A DNA stretch of 5,021 nucleotides, taken from the NCBI GenBank assembly GCA_021414165.1, contig JAIOPA010000171.1:1-5021 (forward strand), written 5' to 3'. Source of the DNA: Candidatus Eiseniibacteriota bacterium (lineage in GTDB: Bacteria; Eisenbacteria; RBG-16-71-46). The position numbers and the translations under genes were made by a program. The notes below the pieces were generated by a model, which worked only from the letters and a program-made list of their open reading frames with translations, searched no databases and was not told the DNA's origin. This document shows, in pieces, positions 1 to 4,415 of this stretch. Each line of letters starts with the position of its first letter. Position 1 is the stretch's first letter.

Positions 1-2
1 GC

Positions 3-575
3 ATCGAGGAGGGCTTTGGCCGCGCGGCCACCAAGTTGATCCGCCGCCACCCGCACGTGTACGGCGACGCCAAGGTGACCGACGGCGAGGACGCCTACCG
101 GCAGTGGCAGGAGATCAAGAAAGCCGAGAAGAAGGACACCAAGGCGTCCATGCTCGGCGATCAGCCCAAGGGTCTGCCCGCGCTGGTGGCCGCCTACCGG
201 CTGCAGGAGAAGGCCGCTGCCGTGGGCTTTGACTGGCCCACGCCCGATGGCTCGCTCGCCAAGGTGCGCGAGGAGACCGAGGAAGTGGCCGAGCTGCTCC
301 CCAACGGCGTCACGCCCGAGCTGTCGCGCGAGATCGGCGATCTGCTGTTCGCCGTCGTGAACCTGTCGCGCAAGCTCGGCATCGATCCCGAGCGCGAACT
401 GCGCTCGACCATGGCGCGCTTCCGGGCGCGCTTCGAACACATCGAGCAGCGCCTCGCGGAGTCCGGCCGCACCCCCGTGCAGTCGAACCTCGAGGAGATG
501 GATGCGCTGTGGGACGAGGCCAAGCGCCTCGGCCTCGGCAAACCACCCCAGTCCCCCAAGTCCCCCACGGAGTGA
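3..575 (+). CDS. mazG: MazG nucleoside triphosphate pyrophosphohydrolase, 5'-truncated by window edge
   Basis: MazG hydrolyses nucleoside triphosphates to monophosphates plus pyrophosphate in the cytoplasm, cleaning non-canonical nucleotides from the pool and in some bacteria lowering ppGpp levels. About 190 residues are visible. Full-length MazG is about 260, so roughly 70 N-terminal residues lie outside the window. The fragment opens with the family signature GFGRAATKLIRRHPHVYGD, which links the two MazG domains. The C-terminal catalytic domain shows the Mg-binding EExxE motif (REETEEVAE, glutamates from 270) and the ExxD motif (EIGD, 330-341). The usual NLSRKLGIDPERELR and FRARFEHIE segments follow. 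The reading frame is open back to position 3, so the TTG at 36 is an internal Leu codon and not a start. The C-terminus is a short Pro/Ser/Lys tail. The downstream DUF1844 gene begins 5 nt after the stop, suggesting co-transcription. Identification is firm. Confidence 0.94.
   Translation: MEEGFGRAATKLIRRHPHVYGDAKVTDGEDAYRQWQEIKKAEKKDTKASMLGDQPKGLPALVAAYRLQEKAAAVGFDWPTPDGSLAKVREETEEVAELLPNGVTPELSREIGDLLFAVVNLSRKLGIDPERELRSTMARFRARFEHIEQRLAESGRTPVQSNLEEMDALWDEAKRLGLGKPPQSPKSPTE
569..572 (+). promoter_or_regulatory. Shine-Dalgarno of the DUF1844 gene, inside the mazG 3' end
   Basis: GGAG sits 8 nt before the ATG at 581 and overlaps the last sense codons of mazG. It supports 581 over the in-frame ATG at 509, which lies deep inside mazG. 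The overlap suggests that translation of the two genes is coupled. Confidence 0.6.
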
Positions 576-580
576 CCACC

Positions 581-859
581 ATGTCGGACATGACCCAAGA
601 CACCGGCCGCGAGGCCGCCCTGTTCCTGCAGCTCGTGCTCGGCCTCCAGCAGGCGGCCATGGTCGCGCTGGGCAAGCTCATGAATCCCATGTCGGGCAAG
701 CTCGAGCGCAACCTGGAAGGCGCCCGCAACACCATCGACACGTTGGCCGCGATCGAGGCGCGCACGCGCGGCAACCTGCCGTCGGATGAGCAGCGCGTGC
801 TCACGCAGGTGCTGACCGACCTGCGCATGAACTATCTGGATGAGGCCAAGAAAGGCTGA
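581..859 (+). CDS. DUF1844 domain-containing protein
   Basis: This is a 92-residue cytoplasmic protein of unknown function that matches the DUF1844 family over nearly its whole length. The family pattern is visible in order. An N-terminal hydrophobic helix (ALFLQLVLGLQQAAMVALGKL, residues 13-33) comes first. It is followed by the 'NP..GK.E.NLE.A..TID.L' block (NPMSGKLERNLEGARNTIDTL, residues 35-55). A charged hinge (EARTRGNLPSDEQ) and the closing 'L..L...LR..Y' helix (VLTQVLTDLRMNYLDEAKK) complete it. There is no signal peptide or true membrane span. ATG 581 is chosen because GGAG lies 8 nt upstream and it starts just after the mazG stop; an ATG at 590 (residue 4) is a weaker alternative. It probably shares the mazG transcript, and a terminator follows at 986-1018. 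The family assignment is from recalled sequence pattern. No function is proposed. Confidence 0.85.
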   Translation: MSDMTQDTGREAALFLQLVLGLQQAAMVALGKLMNPMSGKLERNLEGARNTIDTLAAIEARTRGNLPSDEQRVLTQVLTDLRMNYLDEAKKG

Positions 860-907
860 GTCGTAGGCCTGAGTCGTAGGGCTGACCCTCAGGGCTGAGA
901 AACCGGG
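856..907. repeat. Degenerate 13-bp tandem repeat, four copies, overlapping the DUF1844 stop codon
   Basis: Four consecutive 13-mers share the frame CTGA-N6-GGg/c: 856-868 ctgagtcgtaggc, 869-881 ctgagtcgtaggg, 882-894 ctgaccctcaggg and 895-907 ctgagaaaccggg. Copies 1 and 2 differ at one base. Copies 3 and 4 keep only the ends. The TGA stop of the DUF1844 gene is inside copy 1. The period is not a multiple of three, so this is not a coding repeat. Confidence 0.7.
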
Positions 908-973
908 TCAGTAGGCCGGCGCCAGCCGCAGCCCGGCACGCCCCTCGCGTCCGCGCCCAGTCCTACTGAACCC
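905..973. repeat. Long-range inverted repeat between the DUF1844 gene and its terminator
   Basis: The arm gggtcagtagg (905-915) is complementary to cctactgaaccc (962-973) with one bulged A. Inside it, ggcgc (918-922) can pair with gcgcc (953-957). The transcript could fold into an extended, imperfect hairpin of about 69 nt just before the terminator. The arms are less GC-rich than the surroundings, which makes a chance match somewhat less likely. It does not resemble a tRNA or any riboswitch I know. Function is unknown; it may be part of the 3' UTR. Confidence 0.4.
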
Positions 974-985
974 TGCCCCGCCGCG

Positions 986-1018
986 CGCGCCCCGGACCCT
1001 TCCGGGGCGCGATTTCTT
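986..1018 (+). terminator. Rho-independent terminator after mazG-DUF1844
   Basis: A perfect 11-bp stem (986-996 with 1001-1011, core gcgccccgga/tccggggcgc) closes a 4-nt CCCT loop. It is followed by the T-rich stretch atttctt (1012-1018). It lies between the DUF1844 gene and the next promoter region, where the mazG operon would be expected to end. The U-tract is short and interrupted. Confidence 0.75.
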
Positions 1019-1043
1019 ACCCCTCGCGGGCAGCCCCGCTTGG

Positions 1044-1049
1044 TATCCT
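1044..1049 (+). promoter_or_regulatory. Candidate -10 element for the PHP metallohydrolase gene
   Basis: TATCCT lies in TTGGTATCCTT, 51 nt before the ATG at 1101 and after the previous terminator. It is the most AT-rich hexamer in the gap and resembles a sigma-70-type -10. No convincing -35 is present at 16-18 bp spacing, so this is weak. Confidence 0.25.
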
Positions 1050-1083
1050 TCCCGCACAACCGTCGTTCCGACAACCCTGCGCT

Positions 1084-1091
1084 GGAAGGAG
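1084..1091 (+). promoter_or_regulatory. Shine-Dalgarno of the PHP metallohydrolase gene
   Basis: GGAAGGAG, 9 nt before ATG 1101, is a strong match to the anti-SD. It fixes the start in front of the signal peptide. Confidence 0.75.
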
Positions 1092-1100
1092 CCCTCCCCG

Positions 1101-3365
1101 ATGGGCCTGCCGTCCCCGATCCGTCGTGCCTGCCTGCCGTTCCTGGCCGGCCTCGTCGCCTGCCTGCTCGCCGCCGCCCCTGCGCGCGCCGCCATCTTCA
1201 TCAACGAGATCCTCGGCAACCCGATCGGCACCGAGACCGGCCTCGACGAGAAGGTCGAGATCTACAACTCGGGCCCGAACGCCGTGGACATGACCGGCTG
1301 GGGCATCGACGACGCCGTCACGATCAGCACCGCCGCTGTGCGCGCGCGCATCCCCGAGGACTTCGATGCGTCGTGTGGCACGAACCCGATCATCCAGCCG
1401 GGTGAGTTCCGCGTGGTGCACATGACCGCCGGCAGCGCCGTGCTCAACAACGGTGGCGACGATGTGTACCTGGTGAGCAATCGGCTCGTGAGCGCCACGG
1501 TCGTGCAGTTGGTCACCTACCCCACGGGCATCCCCGAGGGTCAGGTGTGGGCGTGTCTGCCGAACGGCACGACGAGCTTCGCGATCCGTAGCCCCACGTT
1601 CTGCGCCAGCAACGGTGGCCCTATCGGTGACGTGACGGCGCCGGCCACGGTGAGCGATCTGCTCGCGGCACCCGGTGCGTTCCCGGGTGAAGTGCGGCTC
1701 ACGTGGACCGCGCCCGGTGACGATGGCACCACCGGCACCGCGACGAGCTACGTGATCAAGTGGTCGCACGCGGCCATCAACAGCGGCAACTTCGCGGCCG
1801 CCGCCGATATCAATCGCTTCACGCTCGAGCCCACCCCGCGCACCGCGGCGAGCGCCGAGACGCTGTTCGTGTTCGGGCTCGATCCCGATTCCACGTGGCA
1901 CTTCGCGCTGCAGACCACCGACGAGGTGCCCAACACGAGCGCCGTGAGCAACAACGCCACCACGTCACCTGCTCCCGGCACGCGCTTGAACCCGAACCTC
2001 GGCTACACGTCGTACTACGGCAACCTGCACTCGCACACGAGTCTCTCGGACGGTGTGCAGACGCCGGCGCAGGCCTACGATTACGCGCGCTTCACCGCGC
2101 CCACCGCGCTCGACTTCCTCGCGGTCACCGAGCACAACCACTCGGGCGCGGGCATGTCGCTGCCGAGTTATGCGATCGGTGCCGCTGAGGCCGCCACGCG
2201 CAACGTCGATGGCCAGTTCGTGGCGATCTACGGCCAAGAGTGGGGCATCATCGCCACGGGTGGCCACGCCAACCTGTTCGAGGCCCCGGTGTTGTTCGGC
2301 TGGGAGCCGGGCAACCATGACGTGTTCGTGGCCGAGGGCGACTACACGGGGCTCTACACCGCGTTCCGCGCCAACCCGCCCGCGCTCTATCCGCCCGTGG
2401 TGGAGTGGTGCCACCCGTCGGGCAGCGATTTCAATGGCTACGCGGTGACCACCGACAGCAAGGCCGTGGTGAGCCTCATGGCCATGGTGTCGGGCCCGGC
2501 GTTCTCCACGTCGACCACCGAGAGTGACGTGGGCAGCAGCACTGGCAACGAAGTGCTGTTCAACGACGCGCTGCGCAAGGGCCATCGCGTCTCGCCCACC
2601 GCCGATCAGGACAACCACAACGCCACGTGGGGCGCCTCGACGCAGGGCCGCACGGCGGTGCTGGCCTCGGGCAAGACCAAGTCGCAGATCCTGCAGGCCA
2701 TGGCCTCGCGCCGTGCCTACGCGACACAGGACCACAACCTCGACATCCAGTTCTCGGCCGACGGCCACGCCATGGGCGAAGCCTGGACGAGCGGCACCGG
2801 CATCCGGATCGCGATGCACGTGAGCGATCCCGATGTGGGCTCGGGCGTGTCGCAGATCGACCTGCTGCGCGGTGTCACGGGCGTGTCGAACGCGGTGGTG
2901 GTGGCGAGCAACGTGAACAGCCGCGACTTCGCGTGGCGCGAGCTGCAGTCGTTCCCGGCCGGCACCGAGGTGCACTACTACCTGCGCGTGCGCACGCTCG
3001 ACAACCTCACGGCTTGGACCGGCCCGGTGTACGTGAAGTACGACCCGGCCGCGGTCACCGGCATCGGCGATGGCCCGCGCACCGGCAGCACGATCACGCT
3101 GGCCGCGAGCCCGAACCCGGCGTTCGGCCGTGTGACGGCGTCGTTCTCGCTGCCGAGCGCGAGTGAGCATGCCGACCTGCGCATCTTCGATGCTGCGGGT
3201 CGTCTGGTGAACACGCTCATCAGCGGTCCGCTCGCCGCGGGCCCCCAGCGCGTGGAGTGGACCGGTCTCGATGAGAACGGCCGTGTGGCGCCGGCGGGGA
3301 TCTTCTTCCTGCGTCTGGACACGGGCCGCGAGACGGTGAGCAAGAAGGTGCTGCTGGTCCGGTAG
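1101..3365 (+). CDS. Secreted multidomain CehA/McbA-type PHP metallohydrolase with lamin-tail, Fn3 and FlgD-like C-terminal domains
   Basis: This is a 754-residue exported protein. Residues 1-30 are a Sec signal peptide (basic RR, hydrophobic core, ARA|A cleavage after residue 30). Residues 31 to about 150 look like a lamin-tail domain (INEILGNPIGTETG, EKVEIYNSGPNAVDMTGWGI). Residues 178-292 look like fibronectin type III (APATVSDLLA, VRLTWTAPGDDG, YVIKW). Residues 303 to about 555 are a PHP hydrolase of the CehA/McbA type. Its likely metal ligands are H310 and H312 (HSHTSLSDG), D317, E344/H345 (AVTEHNH), E380 (YGQEW), H389 (GGHANLF), H438 (EWCHPSG) and D504/H506 (DQDNH). Residues 565-648 look like a beta-sandwich. 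Residues 668-754 form an FlgD/Por-secretion-like C-terminal domain (SPNP, LRIFDAAGRLV, APAGIFFLRL, SKKVLLVR). The family includes hydrolases of carbamates and phosphoesters; the substrate here is unknown. GGAAGGAG (1084-1091) lies 9 nt before the ATG. The gene has its own terminator and appears monocistronic. It probably acts outside the cytoplasm or at the cell surface. Confidence 0.88.
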   Translation: MGLPSPIRRACLPFLAGLVACLLAAAPARAAIFINEILGNPIGTETGLDEKVEIYNSGPNAVDMTGWGIDDAVTISTAAVRARIPEDFDASCGTNPIIQPGEFRVVHMTAGSAVLNNGGDDVYLVSNRLVSATVVQLVTYPTGIPEGQVWACLPNGTTSFAIRSPTFCASNGGPIGDVTAPATVSDLLAAPGAFPGEVRLTWTAPGDDGTTGTATSYVIKWSHAAINSGNFAAAADINRFTLEPTPRTAASAETLFVFGLDPDSTWHFALQTTDEVPNTSAVSNNATTSPAPGTRLNPNLGYTSYYGNLHSHTSLSDGVQTPAQAYDYARFTAPTALDFLAVTEHNHSGAGMSLPSYAIGAAEAATRNVDGQFVAIYGQEWGIIATGGHANLFEAPVLFGWEPGNHDVFVAEGDYTGLYTAFRANPPALYPPVVEWCHPSGSDFNGYAVTTDSKAVVSLMAMVSGPAFSTSTTESDVGSSTGNEVLFNDALRKGHRVSPTADQDNHNATWGASTQGRTAVLASGKTKSQILQAMASRRAYATQDHNLDIQFSADGHAMGEAWTSGTGIRIAMHVSDPDVGSGVSQIDLLRGVTGVSNAVVVASNVNSRDFAWRELQSFPAGTEVHYYLRVRTLDNLTAWTGPVYVKYDPAAVTGIGDGPRTGSTITLAASPNPAFGRVTASFSLPSASEHADLRIFDAAGRLVNTLISGPLAAGPQRVEWTGLDENGRVAPAGIFFLRLDTGRETVSKKVLLVR

Positions 3366-3378
3366 CGCTGCGCGCAGC
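3363..3378 (+). repeat. Stop-codon palindrome, copy 1
   Basis: The sequence tagcgctgcgcgcagc begins at the TAG stop and contains the perfect 12-nt palindrome gctgcgcgcagc (3367-3378). A copy with one mismatch begins at the TAG stop of the next gene (4166-4181). Function is unknown: it could be a short post-stop hairpin, a small dispersed repeat or coincidence. Confidence 0.5.
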
Positions 3379-3385
3379 ATCCGAG

Positions 3386-3424
3386 ACGGGCGGGATCGCA
3401 CACGCGATCCCGCCCGTTCGTTTA
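3386..3424 (+). terminator. Terminator of the PHP metallohydrolase gene
   Basis: A perfect 14-bp stem (3386-3399 with 3404-3417) with an ACAC loop is followed by ttcgttta. It lies 20 nt after the stop codon. The stem is very stable but the T-tract is interrupted. It is nearly symmetrical and could also act on the - strand, although no gene is seen there. Confidence 0.78.
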
Positions 3425-3502
3425 CCCGGGAACCTTGGCGCCGCTCGTTCGTCCCTTGCGCATCGGCCACGCCCTGGCGGTCGTCGTCGATCCATCCCTC
3501 GC

Positions 3503-3507
3503 GGAGG
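3503..3507 (+). promoter_or_regulatory. Shine-Dalgarno of the Gly-rich exported protein gene
   Basis: GGAGG lies only 4 nt before ATG 3512, a short but usable spacing. No other in-frame start gives a complete signal peptide. Confidence 0.6.
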
Positions 3508-3511
3508 TTCC

Positions 3512-4168
3512 ATGCAGGCCCGACACGTGTTGCCGTTCGCTGCATTGCTGTGTGCATCGCTCCTCGCCCCTGGCGTGCGTGCCGAGGAGGCTGCGGCCAC
3601 GCGGCCCGACCTCCATGGGCACTGGGTGCTGAACGCCAAGGCGAGCGACACGCCCGGCGAGGGCCGCGGCGGCATGGGCGGTGGCCTTGGCGGTGGTGGG
3701 CGTCGCGGTGGCGGTGGCGGTGGTGAGATGGGCGGCGGTATGGGTGGCCCGCCCCCGGGCGGTGGTCCGCCTCCGGGGGGCGGTGGCGAAGGCGGCCCGC
3801 CGTCGGGTGAACGCGGGGGTCCGGGCGGTGGCGGCGGAGGCCGCATGGGCCTGCCCGACGACATGGTGATCGACGTGGCCGACAGCGCGCTCACGGTGTT
3901 CGTGCGCGGGCTCGAGACCCGCAAGCTGGGCTTCTTCGTGAAGCGCGCGCCCACGCAGCCGCCCGCTCAGGGCGCGGCGCCCACGATGCCGGCGCGCTGG
4001 GATGGCGAGCGCGTGGTGAGCGAGTTCGAATCGCGCCGGGGCGGCACGGTGCGCGAGACGTGGGAGCTCACGAAGAGCGGCCAACTGCTCGTGACCACCG
4101 AGCTGCCGGCCATGGGCGATCGCCCGGGGCGCACGTCCAAGCGCGTGTACGACCGCAAAGACGAGTAG
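3512..4168 (+). CDS. Exported protein with a long Gly-rich insert, function unknown
   Basis: This 218-residue protein has a Sec signal peptide (HVLPFAALLCASLLAPGVRA, likely cut after A24). A short segment of the type 'L.G.WVLN..ASD' follows (residues 34-46, DLHGHWVLNAKASDT), known from hypothetical secreted proteins of Acidobacteria and related phyla. Residues 49-113 are low complexity: about 40 of 65 are Gly, with Pro, Arg and Met, including two tandem PPPGGG units (residues 80-91). Residues 114-218 look like a beta-rich domain (MVIDVADSALTVFVRG, ARWDGERVVSEFE, VRETWELTKSGQLLVTTEL, TSKRVYDRKDE), which suggests a small lipocalin-like or barrel fold; that is inference. C14 lies inside the hydrophobic core and does not form a clear lipobox. 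The gene stands alone between two terminators. The reaction, partner and regulation cannot be read from the sequence. Confidence 0.8.
   Translation: MQARHVLPFAALLCASLLAPGVRAEEAAATRPDLHGHWVLNAKASDTPGEGRGGMGGGLGGGGRRGGGGGGEMGGGMGGPPPGGGPPPGGGGEGGPPSGERGGPGGGGGGRMGLPDDMVIDVADSALTVFVRGLETRKLGFFVKRAPTQPPAQGAAPTMPARWDGERVVSEFESRRGGTVRETWELTKSGQLLVTTELPAMGDRPGRTSKRVYDRKDE
3656..3850 (+). repeat. GGN-rich low-complexity coding tract
   Basis: This stretch encodes the Gly-rich insert of the exported protein and consists mostly of GGN triplets (ggtggcggtggcggtggt and similar) with two near-copies of an 18-bp PPPGGG unit (3749-3766 and 3767-3784). The + strand has many closely spaced GG and GGG runs. 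Such tracts commonly vary in length between strains. Confidence 0.75.
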
Positions 4169-4183
4169 CGCTGCGAGCAGCGC
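4166..4183 (+). repeat. Stop-codon palindrome, copy 2
   Basis: tagcgctgcgagcagc (4166-4181) matches the sequence at the previous gene's stop (3363-3378) with one mismatch. Here the hairpin is better: gcgctg (4168-4173) pairs with cagcgc (4178-4183) around a CGAG loop, starting at the last base of the TAG stop. Confidence 0.5.
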
Positions 4184-4191
4184 ACACGAAC

Positions 4192-4231
4192 GAGGCCGGT
4201 GATCCCGAACGGATCACCGGCCTCTCGTCTT
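4192..4231 (+). terminator. Terminator of the Gly-rich exported protein gene
   Basis: A perfect 14-bp stem (4192-4205 with 4211-4224, gaggccggtgatcc and its complement) with loop CGAAC is followed by tcgtctt. It lies 23 nt after the stop. As with the previous terminator, the stem is long and the T-tract poor. Confidence 0.78.
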
Positions 4232-4316
4232 CCCCACCCGTCGGTGCCACGCGCGGGAAGCGTGGACGGGGCCGAGCGGGAGCAGGAAGCGTTTCTCCTG
4301 CGTCCCCGTGCGCTGG

Positions 4317-4322
4317 TAGTCT
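4317..4322 (+). promoter_or_regulatory. Candidate -10 element for the cyanophycinase gene
   Basis: TAGTCT lies in CTGGTAGTCTCC, 93 nt before the TTG start. It shares TGGTA with the candidate -10 at 1044. No clear -35 is visible, so support is weak. The rest of the gap (4232-4415) holds no gene I can support. Confidence 0.2.
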
Positions 4323-4404
4323 CCCCCGACGCTCGGTACCCCCTGCTCCGCCCTCGCGAGCTGCTTCCGTTCGCGCGGCGGCCCTGACCCCCTCGTTCGC
4401 ATCC

Positions 4405-4408
4405 GGAG
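4405..4408 (+). promoter_or_regulatory. Shine-Dalgarno deciding the TTG start of cphB
   Basis: GGAG ends 7 nt before TTG 4416. It is the only plausible SD-plus-start pair ahead of the conserved GHLCPIGGAEDK segment. There is no in-frame ATG until about codon 101. Confidence 0.6.
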
Positions 4409-4415
4409 TCCCCGT

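Noticed and set aside
36..38. TTG as start of mazG
   Set aside because: The frame is open to position 3 and the upstream codons encode the conserved MazG segment GFGRAATK, so this is an internal Leu.
509..580. N-terminal extension of the DUF1844 protein from ATG 509
   Set aside because: The extension is a frame-shifted reading of the mazG tail, rich in Pro/Arg, and lacks an SD; ATG 581 fits the family and has GGAG.
856..907. CRISPR-like array
   Set aside because: The units are 13 bp, contiguous and degenerate, with no spacers of constant length between conserved repeats.
905..973. tRNA or riboswitch
   Set aside because: The inverted repeat shows no cloverleaf, T-loop GTTCRA or known aptamer core.
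1017..1901. 294-codon open frame on the - strand
   Set aside because: It has the same antisense-shadow composition (Arg/Gly/Ala-rich, no motif) and runs through the signal-peptide and lamin-tail coding region of the real gene.
1965..3557. 530-codon open frame on the - strand opposite the PHP gene
   Set aside because: Its translation is Arg/His/Ala-rich low-information sequence with no domain, signal peptide or SD. It is what GC-rich codon bias on the + strand produces in antisense, and the + strand frame has clear domains.
3656..3850. Strong G-quadruplex element
   Set aside because: Most runs are GG in GGN codons; the pattern is explained by Gly codons and gives only weak two-tetrad potential.
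3220..4084. Two - strand open frames rich in Pro or Ala/Thr
   Set aside because: They are the reverse complement of the GGN tract and cross both a terminator and the start of the real + strand gene.
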